From Grifola frondosa (Eukaryota > Basidiomycota > Agaricomycetes > Polyporales > Grifolaceae), in NCBI GenBank assembly GCA_001683735.1, contig LUGG01000023.1, positions 124,001-188,000 on the forward strand: 64,000 nucleotides of DNA, read 5' to 3'. The position numbers and the translations under genes were made by a program. Numbering within the stretch: position 1 is the stretch's first letter; every line of letters begins with the position of its first letter. Positions 55,527 to 64,000 of this stretch are shown here, in pieces. The notes under the pieces were generated by a model. The model saw nothing but the letters and a program-made list of their open reading frames with translations, was not told where the DNA came from and made no database searches.

Positions 55527-56881
55527 ATGTCTTACAGGAAGACCACCCTTACCCGTTACGCCGGATGGCTCCCAGCGAATCCCGCTATCCAGAGAAGCTT
55601 CATCGGGAAGTATGCTGAACTCATCCGTACACCCTACGGTCGACGTGCGGCTCATGTTGCTCCCGTCGCCAAATTTGAGAATGCGATCAAGAGTGATCCC
55701 ACTATGGTCGATCTGTTCAACCAGATATTCCTGCAAGTCTCCGACGAAAATCAGGTATTTTGAATTGATTCGCGGTTTGCGACAGAAATTCACGGTGTTC
55801 TCCAGGTCAAAGACTTCGATTCACTGCTGTACATGCTCGACATTATCGTCGTTCAGCCGCCGAAGTACCACATAGCCAAGGACGAGTCCGGCAACGTGAT
55901 CGGCGAGCCTATTGGTGTCCCCGTCTATCTCCTGTTCGACCTCCTCAGTAACACGTCTGCCGCCTACGATCTGTTCCGCAAGCCGGCGTTCAATGCCGCG
56001 TTGAAGGATTTGTTGGACAGCTGGGGCCAGTATCTCACCACCGAGGACTCCAACAGTTCGCTCAATGATCAGGACGAGGGCTGGTTCAGTGACCTAGCTC
56101 TGACCAGTCTCGAGGAGGGTCGAGGCATATTCAACGAGACCTACGTTTGTCCCGATCCCAGCCTCGTCAGCCGTGGATTCCCTTCCTGGGATGCCTTCTT
56201 CACCAGAGAGGTGCAGGCTAGCGCGCGCCCTGTTGACGCCCCGGGGACAAAACCCTCATCCACAGCGCCTGCGAGTCCACCGTGTACCGCATCGCTTACA
56301 ACGTGCAGGACCACGACCAGTTCTGGCTCAAGGGCCAGGCGTACTCCCTATACGATATGCTCAACCGCGACGACGAGTTCGCTAAGCAGTTCGTGGGCGG
56401 AACGGTCTATCAGGCGTTCCTCAGCCCCCTCGATTACCATCGCTGGCGCAGCCCCGTCGACGGGACGATCGCGAAGGTGGTCGTTGTGCCCGGCACGTAC
56501 TATGCCGTCCTGCCCGACGCGGGTGCCGAGGTCGGCGATCCTGACCTCAAGCCGGGCGACCCGCACGGCGCGCTCATTCGCTCGCAGGGCTGGATCACGC
56601 TGTCGGCCGCTCGCGCGCTGATCTTCATCCAAGCTGACAACCCGGACATCGGGCTCGTGGGCTTCATTGGGGTTGGAATGGCGGAGGTGTCGACGTGCGA
56701 GGTGACCGTGGTGGATGGGCAAAAGGTCGCGACGGGAGACGAGCTCGGGATGTTCCGCTTTGGCGGGTCGTCGCACACGCTTATATTCGGCCCGCAGACC
56801 AAGGTCACGTTCCCGGATAGCGTCGTCGTCGACCAGCACCTCTGGGTCAACTCGATCATCGCGCAAGCCAGTAAGGCCTAA
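55527..56881 (+). CDS. PsiD-like decarboxylase (phosphatidylserine decarboxylase family), one frameshift
   Basis: Two exons, 55527-55754 and 55806-56881. The N-terminal half ('RYAGWLPANPAIQRSFIGK', 'FENAIKSDPTMVDLFNQIF', 'PVYLLFDLLSNTSAAYDLF') is the PSDC domain found with fungal PSD-like amino-acid decarboxylases such as the tryptophan decarboxylase PsiD. The C-terminal half is the PSD catalytic domain ('FPSWDAFFTREV', 'YRIAYNVQDHDQFWLKGQ', 'GGTVYQAFLSPLDYHRWR', 'VDGTIAKV') with 'FGGSSHTLIFG' near the end. The Ser there matches the self-cleavage site that forms the pyruvoyl group. One base is missing at the G run 56,243-56,246; with it restored, the length is a multiple of three, about 434 residues, as expected. 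Substrate unknown. No classical phospholipid-type signal region is seen. Confidence 0.85.
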
Positions 56882-58080
56882 AGTGCTGTTCTCGCTGACA
56901 AGGTCTGGGCTTGAAAGTGGTCTCGTGAGCATATCTGTAGAATATCTGACGGAGAAGTGTAGCACCCTGTATGATTACCAGTTGACATTGGCCATGTACG
57001 CAATGTAAAGTTGTTATCGTACAATTTCCTTGTGGTGATCCGTGGTAACGAGCCATGACCGGCGCAATTCCGCCTGTCCTCCCGCCTGGTTAGCTTCTCG
57101 GAGAGTTCCTGCGCGCGGTTGACGATCTGCTTGTGGGATTCGCTATGCATTCTGTCGAGAACATGCCCTGGACGTTCTACAACCTCTCTGTCTGCGTCCC
57201 CACGAAGGCGAAGTCACAAGACGTCTCGCCCGCCCGCAGGTTCAGAATTTCGAGCTCTCGCGTTCGGGAATGACTGTTGATATATCGCAACAGCCCTCTC
57301 CGATGATGTCAAAGAACTGACCGTTTCTCGCGGCTATCCGCGTTCAGAAATTCCATTCTCTCATGGGCATGTCCCAAATCGGCGAATCCGCCAGGGAAAG
57401 TACGGCAGCGAAAGAACACGAACGCAAAACGACTTCCACAAAGCAGCTCGTAATCCGGAAGGTGTCGGGACGCAGCTTTTAGAGTTAACTGCGGTCTCAT
57501 TTCTTCATCGTGGTTTCCACACGCGATTGGCAGATAGAAGTCGGGCGTGCTGTGCAATCCAAATATATCAGCGATTCGCTCTGACCGCAGCGCCGAACAC
57601 AATGATCTCGAGTCCTCTGACCTTCCAAACTGCGGATAACAGTTTTTACGTCCTCGCTTTTAGTGCTGAGCATTTCGAATAAGGCATTGATATTGATATG
57701 AACCTTGCCGATCGATACCAATCCTGGATGGTTAAACGGCGGATGGGAGAACATGTTTCCTCTGTCAGTTACCCAGTGCACTTGAGTGCATTTACTTGTA
57801 CTGTACAACCGTCAACGAGTGGTAAATAGGAGTCTCGGACGCGTGGCGTTGGTGAATCGTCGTGAATCGTTCGTAAGCGACACGGTGAGTTGGATGTGGT
57901 CTGACATGAGAAACATCAATTGGAGATAACAAATGAAGAGGTCCGCATACCTGAATTTGGGAACACAGATTCCAATTGCTTGGCCTCGTGCTGAAGCGTG
58001 CATGTACTTAGAATTTGACACCAAAATTCTAGCCTGTAGTTAGTTCCCAGGGTGGTCGGTAGTTTCCGACGACCCACGGT
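56882..58080 (-). pseudogene. Relic of a calcineurin-like phosphoesterase
   Basis: On the minus strand around 57,600-57,310, 'IFGLHSTPDFYLPIACGNHD' followed by 'LTLKAASRHLPDYELL' recalls metallophosphoesterases, with the metal-ligand motif GNHD intact. Upstream pieces (57,808-57,640: 'HININALFEMLSTKSED') may belong to it. Frames do not join, and no complete set of motifs (GD-x-x, GH-x-H) is present. The remainder of the interval has no gene. Weak call. Confidence 0.35.
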
Positions 58081-58086
58081 TATAAA
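58081..58086 (+). promoter_or_regulatory. TATA box of zinc-finger regulator 2
   Basis: TATAAA, 81-86 bases upstream of the start codon at 58167. Confidence 0.6.
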
Positions 58087-58166
58087 CGCAGACCTTACGC
58101 ATTCCTCCCCTAGATCCCCAACTTCATCCCTGTCCCTTATCGTCCTCGCCTCGCACCGTTCTCATT

Positions 58167-59141
58167 ATGTCCGATTTTGACTTTTCGCAACTCAGTTTTG
58201 ACAACTCCACCATAGGGGACCACTTTGGACAGTTCGATCTAGACGGCATTCATCTCGACGAGGATTCGAGCTCGTTGGACGGCATTATCACGGAGCCGGC
58301 CGATTCTCCATTTCATTCAGAGAGTTCACCTCTTTCTGAGAGTTCACCTCCTTCTGATGTCCCAACGACACCTTCAGAGTCGATCTTTAGCTTGGACGGT
58401 GATTTGTCCAGCTTCAATTCGTTGACCTCCGACTTATCCAGCATGGATTGTCAAACGGTTCTGGACACCATCAACTTCAGCTCGCTCCCCCCTTTCAACG
58501 CGACATTCCATCAATCCTCCCAGCAGATCGACATCGCAATGGACTCGCATCATCGTGCGCAGGCCGACCCCTGCGCAGGTGATGAGAGCTCATTGGATCA
58601 AATATTGGCGACATTTGACGAGCTAAAATTCTTCTCTCTCTATCCAACACTCCCCATCGACCCCGAGCAGGCACGACTACAGCAGGTCTGCCACGGCAGC
58701 TCTGCTGCACCCATGCATGCGCCTATGGAGATGGACCACCCTGCGGCGTCGGGTCCATCGGATATGGACCCGATGGCACAGTTTCTTTGGGAGCCGGCTG
58801 GGCAGCCGGTGGGGCAGCCGACGGTATCGGCCCCACGGGCTTCTCGTGTGAGACGCAAGGCGCCGGCTGGGAGGGTTGAGAATAAGCGCAGATTTGAATG
58901 CCCTAAGTGTCACTTCGGTGAGTATTCCATTTTTCCTGTACATGATCGTCGACCGATGCAACGCATGGCAGCCTTTGTCCGTCGGCACAACCTCGAGACG
59001 CACATTCTCACCCACGACGCCAGCCTCTCGAAACGATTCAAATGTCCGCGCGAAGGCTGCCGCAAGTTTTTCACGAGAAAGCATGACTTGGAGCGGCATT
59101 TGCTGTCGAAATTCCATCGTTTCATGGTTGCCAAATTGTAA
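58167..59141 (+). CDS. C2H2 zinc-finger transcription factor 2, intact
   Basis: Exons 58167-58917 and 58972-59141 join in phase 1, 306 residues. The N-terminal 220 residues are acidic and Ser/Asp-rich ('MSDFDFSQLSFDNSTIGDH', 'SSLDGIITEPADSPFHSES'), typical of an activation region. A basic patch ('RRKAPAGRVENKRR') precedes two C-terminal fingers. Finger 1 ('CPKCHF', then after the intron 'AFVRRHNLETHILTH') is C-x2-C-x12-H-x3-H. Finger 2 ('CPREGC' ... 'HDLERHLLSKFH') is C-x4-C-x12-H-x5-H. A paralogue, broken, lies at 52,247-53,290, with the PsiD-like gene between. Likely a nuclear, DNA-binding regulator; targets unknown. Confidence 0.85.
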   Translation: MSDFDFSQLSFDNSTIGDHFGQFDLDGIHLDEDSSSLDGIITEPADSPFHSESSPLSESSPPSDVPTTPSESIFSLDGDLSSFNSLTSDLSSMDCQTVLDTINFSSLPPFNATFHQSSQQIDIAMDSHHRAQADPCAGDESSLDQILATFDELKFFSLYPTLPIDPEQARLQQVCHGSSAAPMHAPMEMDHPAASGPSDMDPMAQFLWEPAGQPVGQPTVSAPRASRVRRKAPAGRVENKRRFECPKCHFGEYSIFPVHDRRPMQRMAAFVRRHNLETHILTHDASLSKRFKCPREGCRKFFTRKHDLERHLLSKFHRFMVAKL

Positions 59142-60296
59142 GGGTTTGTCGAATTCGGCGTCTTTTGTATGCTATATGGATTCTAGGAGTATGTTCATCG
59201 ATCTCCTTCAGTACTTGGTCCCCGCTAAACGCCCCAATTGTGTAGCTCCACGCATCGTCCGCCGCCTCCGTCTCCACGGTGCTGAGAATCTGGCGCGAGC
59301 ACTGTCGTCTGCAGCACCGCGGAGACGAGCATGATCGACGATCACATTGATCGCTTGCTACGATGAATCGGTATGCTCAATGATCGTACTTGTTCAACCG
59401 TTTCAAGGCCAATGTCAGCTTGGTTTACGAGCATGTATGTACTTCTTGAATTTCCTTTCTCTGTCTTTTGATTGCGGTGGACGTGTCTGTGCTTTTTTGC
59501 CTGCAGCTGCCATTATGTCGCTTACATTTTCTTGCACTCATAAAGTGTTATCCGTGTACTACATACATATCGTCTGTATTTGTCTGTGTCTGCTCTTGTC
59601 TGCTGTGCCTGCTGTCTTGGTTGTGTATATTTTCTATTTGTCAATAAAGATCGCGAATGACCCTTCACCTCGAGCTCGACGGCCGATAGGTCACGGAGTT
59701 AGGATGGAGAACAGGTATTGTATATTTCCTGCAGACCGCACTGTATTCTTCCCCGGAGCATCTCGAGAGTGACTACCAAAGGAAATCCTTATTCGAGGCT
59801 TCGCACCGTGGGTAAGAACCAATGTTTCTCGTGGAAATGCTGTGAAAAATAGGAATTTCAGATTAAATATGTCCCACAAGTGGTAATATTGGAATATTGT
59901 TTTAGATAAGCTGGGATTTGCGCAATATTGTGATATCATTTTATTTAGCATGACTTATATTATTATATGGTATTAGGGGGGATCTATTCTTTCAAGAATT
60001 ATCATTTTTTCACGATATTTCCACTGAAAACATTGGTTTCGCCCAGTGTCAGAGAGATTATCTTCATTCTTTCCTTCGCAACTCCGCATGTCATGCTCTG
60101 ACGTTACAAGAAGTCGAGATCAGTCAAATATTCTAGCGGACGTGATTAAGGTTGGAGAAGAAATATTAGGCCAGTCTTTGTGGCATTACTGGCCCATCTA
60201 ATTTAATGACTACTCAATGGGAGGAATTTCGCGTCAATATTCGATAAAAGATCTAAATGCAAATGAGAAGAGCACCTTACAACGAGCTTTAGATCT
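59142..60296. other. Gap between regulator 2 and the DUF6533 gene
   Basis: No gene supported. An open frame of 141 codons at 59,347-59,772 is rich in hydrophobic residues but lacks family features; its 5' part overlaps the probable 3' UTR of regulator 2. From 59,800 to 60,200 the sequence is AT-rich and featureless. Confidence 0.45.
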
Positions 60297-61880
60297 CTAT
60301 GCCCCAACCTTCGTCTCCAGACCGGCCCCAAGAGGATCGCTCGAGGTCTGCGGTACTACCTCCTCTAATTCGGTATCCCAATCCTCTGCTGCTCGAACGT
60401 TAGTGGAGTCAGTCGTCCAACCGTCGTACGCCAGCGGAGCGCCCAAGTTCCCTATTACGTTGGAGGCGAAGTTCACGTTGGAGAACCTCGATACAAGGGA
60501 CGCGCTGTGGTCGTGCAGGGGGTCGTCCGAGTAGAACACCTCGCGGAGGTTCAGCATGAAGCGCGAGATTAGGATGCAGGTGAACCTAAGCGCGGATGTT
60601 AATTTTAATTGATAGAAATCTAGTCGTTGCAGAGTAGCACCTACACGTCGATGAAGATCGGTAGGGGATTGAAGATCTGGTGGGAGAATTGAGTTAACGC
60701 TGAACTAATCGAATGGGGATGGCTAGCACGTACGACATCACTTTGCAAGACCACGAGATCGACGACGTTGAGAAGTAAGAGGATGCTGCAAACGACATGT
60801 ACATCAGTTTTCGAAGACGAAGTTGTGGTCATTCATTCGCATGTCCGTACGCAAAGTATAGAGTGCCTGAGCGTGACTCAGCATCCCAAGCATGCGGATA
60901 AGAGCACTATGACGCTCACCATCCCGTAATAGCAGAGTCGAGAGCGTAGCTTTTATATGCAAGCTCATAGCAGCCCTTTTGATGCCGAAGGTTTTCGCCC
61001 AGGTAAGGACCAACACTAGAGCGTCCGTGGCGATTGCACAACTATGAGTTACTGTGGAGACTGTACGTCGATCAGCGCAAAGCACGCTGGCTCATAATCA
61101 CAGCGATCTCACGTCTGAGAAATCGTCAGTTCAACATCACGAACGTACAACAGACGCAGAGCTATACCTCAAAAGCTGTTCCGGAGTCAGGTTGACCGCT
61201 TCGCCACAACCGGCCAATGGAGGTAGGAACGCAGCGGGGGATGAGCGAGCATAATGGTACTGATATCGGTATGTCAATAGCCATTCATGATCAATGTTTG
61301 TTCGTGGGGCTTACCAAATTCGTTGCTGGGACTACGATCCCGACGAGTAACACCAGTATGAACGGTCTCCAGTCCCTGTTCCATATAGCGTAAACTCTGA
61401 GGGCAGAAAATACTGCGAATAGACTCAGTTATTGTAGACACATGTTATCCCTTGACGATAACCAGGCTAGGACGCACCAGCAACTACGATATACGCTACG
61501 ACCACAAATATCTCTTCTAATATAACTGGCGCGCGACAGCTCTTCACAGACTAATCAGAGTCGCAACAATTAGAGCGATATAGAGCTTACTTGATTCGTC
61601 TGATTCGGCCACGCGAATGAGCTTATAGGGAGGAGTATTTTATTGAACAATGTGACATAGCGATTGAGTGCAAAAAGCACGGTCGCTCCCGAGATTTTGC
61701 GCCCCCAGATGAACTCAACCTCAGCCGGGAAAGTGAGGATATGATCGAAGACAAGAAGTGCTTGGTAGCACGTTTGAGCATGAAATACAATCGGCGGTGC
61801 ATTCAACGGCTATAATTGTATAAACTCACCTAATACCGCTACTTCGCAGTAGTTGTTGGTAATACTACCATGACATCAGT
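60297..61880 (-). CDS. DUF6533-type multi-pass membrane protein
   Basis: Pieces follow the order of this basidiomycete family: 'NNYCEVAVL' (about 61,855-61,830), 'ALLVFDHILTFPAEVEFIW' and 'GRKISGATVLFALNRYVTLF' (about 61,760-61,645; the DUF6533 signature), 'AIATDALVLVLTWAKTFG' and 'TLSTLLLRDG' (61,040-60,925), 'SILLLLNVVDLVVLQ' (about 60,790), 'NPLPIFID', and 'FTCILISRFMLNLREV' followed by a Ser/Thr-rich tail ending at 60297. Seven or so membrane helices are expected. Exons near 61,150-61,550 are present in outline but not resolved. The family is of unknown function and common in mushrooms in many copies. Start not fixed. Confidence 0.72.
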
Positions 61881-62427
61881 GTGGGATGCGAAGTGAAACA
61901 ATGAAGAGACTTGCGAGAATCCAACAGAGTCGATGAGCTCCTGAACTTCAGCTGGATCCATAAGAGAGATCCGGGAAGGAAACCTTGTTCATCTGGAGGG
62001 TGTCCTCCATTCGTCGACTATATATCAGGGGATAATTTGCTGTTGCGCTCCACTGTACTTCTGGGCCCGAGGCCGAATGTCGGATCATACGCGATAATAG
62101 GTTTGTAGGAGAGGAACAACTTCGATGGTTTGACAACAATTTGAAACCGAAGCCGTACCGCCACAGCTCGAGACTGGTTGTTAATCTTTATGCCGCGTGC
62201 ACGAGGTCAAAGTTGATACTAAAATGCCCCGACATCATTCTTTCCAGTCCTGATAGAACAAGGCACACAAGAACTCTAGGCGTTATTAGGATGTTAATAT
62301 TTAGTCGTGACCGCATCAATGAGATCAAGACCGAGGTATCATGACCACGAACATGATGCAACAGAGATGCTGACAGGTGCGTAGGGATAAGCGATTGATC
62401 AGCTACAGCAGGTACGCAATTGCTGGA
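61881..62427. other. Spacer between the DUF6533 gene and the Lys-rich gene
   Basis: No gene. Probably the promoter side of the DUF6533 gene and the 3' flank of the next gene. Confidence 0.45.
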
Positions 62428-63319
62428 TCATGAATCTCCCCTTTTCTTCATCGCACGATACAATCGAATCGCCCGCTCTCTCTCCTCTTCCATCATCGCT
62501 TTCTGCGCCATCGACAGGATGCCTTCTCTCAGGGTCTTTGTTTCTCCTCGAGGTTGCCCTGCAGCTTTCGCGGCGGCTGCCTTCGCACCGCGCGGGAGCT
62601 TCGTCAGCAGCGGAGGAGCTAGGACGACGTCGTTGAGCCGACGGGGAGCAGAGGAAGATATGGTTTCGAATTCTTTAGGGCGATCTGCTTTTGCCTTCGC
62701 CTTCGGGGTTACGTGTTCACGTTCGGAGTCAGGATCGGGGTAGGTATCGAGTTTTGGCTTGGAGCGTGATGCTACATTAGAAGGAGTGGGCTGAGCCTTG
62801 CCTGAAGATCCTTTGGACGACTGCATAGCAAGCTCCTCTTTCCTGAATTTTCGCATTTGCGCGGATGATGTCTGGATGGCCGAACGCACTGCAGGGCGCA
62901 TGGAGTCCTCGACCCGTCTGGACGATCATATATGAAGTAAAAGTGAGGTCGGCCAACAAAGTCTGAGCTTACCGATTGAAGTGGGCCATAGTCTCTCCAG
63001 GCTGTATCCTCAGCTCTTTCTTTCCCTCCTCGCTCTTCTTCCTCCTTTTACGCGACGGGACAGCTTGCTGATCCCCGTCGTCTGTGTGATCCGAAGCTTT
63101 CCGCTTTTTCTCCGCCCATTCTTGCTGTATCTTTGCTGCATTGAGAACTCGCGCAACACTTTTTGGGATAGCCTCGTCAATGAGGGCATTCTTCTGTCCT
63201 GGCGGCAGATCTGCACCTCTTCATAATCTCCATAAGTTATCAAGGGAATATTTTCAGTTCACATACGAGACTGAGCGCTGCTTCTCGCGTATCGAATGCT
63301 TTGCACGTTTATGGGGCAT
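62428..63319 (-). CDS. Conserved Lys/Arg-rich fungal protein, likely nuclear
   Basis: Three exons (63319-63267, 63218-62973, 62917-62428) join in frame: 262 residues. It starts 'MPHKRAKHSIREKQRS', then 'NALIDEAIPKSVARVLNAAK', a basic stretch ('SRKRRKKSEEGKKELRI') like a nuclear localisation signal, 'PGETMAHFNRRVEDSMRP', a Lys/Ala/Pro-rich middle ('TPKAKAKADRPKEFETI'), 'SAPRRLNDVVLAPP', 'LTKLPRGAKAAAAK', and the end 'MAQKAMMEEERERAIRLYR'. The block order is conserved in basidiomycete proteins I know only as hypothetical; a nucleolar or RNA-related role is plausible from composition alone. It shares a 282-base divergent promoter with SNF8. Confidence 0.78.
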
Positions 63320-63601
63320 CCCAGGCGATAATTTGTGTGCAAAAACGGATAAGAGTATTAACCTGAACCTTGTGGTGGTGAAATGGAAGGAGAGCAACAG
63401 AACGTAGGCGCTCGTTTCATCTAATCTTATCTGCGCGTAAGTAGCCGGGCGTCTGAGCAACTCAGCTCATGCTTATAACTTTCCGTTCGTCACACAATAG
63501 GTGATGCCATGAACTTTGCTACTACAAACTTCTATCGGAGAGCTCTACAGAATCATAATCTACAGGCTATCTAGGCTCAAGCTCCACCGCGACCACTGGA
63601 C

Positions 63602-64000
63602 ATGCATCGACTCGGAGGTGCGGGCATAGCAGCCTTCGACCGCCAACAACAATCCCAGCGTTCCTTCGCCGAGCTCTCCACAGCCATCTCCCAGGGACAG
63701 ATCGATCTCCGCATGCGCAGCTCGCCCAATTTCGCAGCGGTCTCGCGCACTACGCGACGACACACCGCGATGCGATCAAACGCGACCCGTCGTTCCGACA
63801 CGCATTTCAACAGATGTGCACGTCCATCGGCGTCGACCCGCTCGCAGGGCCGCGGCGGGGCGGATGGTGGGCAGAGATGCTGGGGCTGGGAGACTGGCAG
63901 TACGAGCTGGGCGTGCAGATTGTCGACGTGTGCGTGAGCACGCGCGAGCGGAATGGCGGGCTGATCGAGATGGGCGAACTCGTCCGACTCGTGAGCAAGC
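63602..64000 (+). CDS. SNF8: ESCRT-II subunit SNF8/VPS22, N-terminal part
   Basis: The vacuolar-sorting protein of the ESCRT-II complex, which sorts ubiquitinated membrane cargo into multivesicular bodies. The start '[17 protein letters not shown]' is the usual SNF8/VPS22 opening. Further on, in another frame, come '[18 protein letters not shown]', '[20 protein letters not shown]', '[19 protein letters not shown]' and '[18 protein letters not shown]', all highly characteristic. The protein runs off the window edge. Between '[10 protein letters not shown]' and 'QLAQFR' (63,690-63,720) the frame changes by one base. SNF8 is normally a conserved single-copy gene, so a sequence error is more likely than decay. 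Confidence 0.85.

Noticed and set aside
21305..56881. One biosynthetic gene cluster joining the P450, O-methyltransferases and decarboxylase
   Set aside because: No core synthase is present, the genes are spread over 35 kb with transposons between, and no shared regulation is visible.
59347..59772. Open frame of 141 codons with hydrophobic runs
   Set aside because: No family motif or splice partner; the 5' part lies in the likely 3' UTR of zinc-finger regulator 2.

Overview
The window is fungal nuclear DNA, almost certainly from a basidiomycete mushroom-former (Agaricomycetes). Genes are split by many 45-70 bp GT-AG introns, a KDZ (Kyakuja-Dileera-Zisupton) transposon is present, and several proteins are of types I know from that class (DUF6533 membrane protein, KRE9/KNH1-like secreted protein, PSDC-type decarboxylase). 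Species cannot be fixed from the sequence. Exon limits were read by hand from splice signals and frame.

Left third (about 1.4-21 kb): a large, diverged inverted repeat (arms about 1.4-8.15 kb and 10.4-17.05 kb, inner spacer about 2.3 kb) carries a family of small paralogous genes I do not recognise. Members share an N-terminal Cys/His module (roughly C-x9/10-C-x10/11-C-x2-H), a helix beginning 'YKDAS', a segment ending in 'EIEGRE-H--RF', a phase-1 intron at one fixed place, and a second exon opening with 'D-GH--YL'. After that the C-termini differ: coiled coil, charged helix plus hydrophobic tail, or short basic tail. I count eleven copies or remnants. Five (C, C', B', D, E) have open frames, the others are broken or partial. 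Two decayed 3-dehydroshikimate dehydratase-like (TIM-barrel) pseudogenes sit symmetrically in the arms. An O-methyltransferase is cut by the left edge.

Middle (19-31 kb): a conserved hypothetical gene, a KRE9/KNH1-like secreted protein, a cytochrome P450, a second conserved hypothetical gene, and two non-autonomous DNA transposons with terminal inverted repeats and target-site duplications.

28.7-46 kb: three tandem COMT-type O-methyltransferases on the minus strand, split by an 8.7 kb KDZ transposon (31,484-40,215) with 0.6 kb terminal inverted repeats and a 7 bp target duplication. It carries three genes: a coiled-coil Ser/Pro-rich protein, an HMG-like protein and the transposase.

Right third (46-64 kb): a coiled-coil gene, an uncertain multi-exon gene, a Ser/Pro-rich gene with many frameshifts, two paralogous C2H2 zinc-finger regulators on either side of a PsiD-like (phosphatidylserine decarboxylase family) decarboxylase, a phosphoesterase relic, a DUF6533 membrane protein, a conserved Lys-rich protein and, at the right edge, ESCRT-II subunit SNF8/VPS22.

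Single-base frameshifts occur even in genes expected to be intact (SNF8, the decarboxylase, the transposase), so part of the apparent decay may be assembly error. Nonsense changes and larger deletions, such as in family copy B, are firmer signs of real decay.
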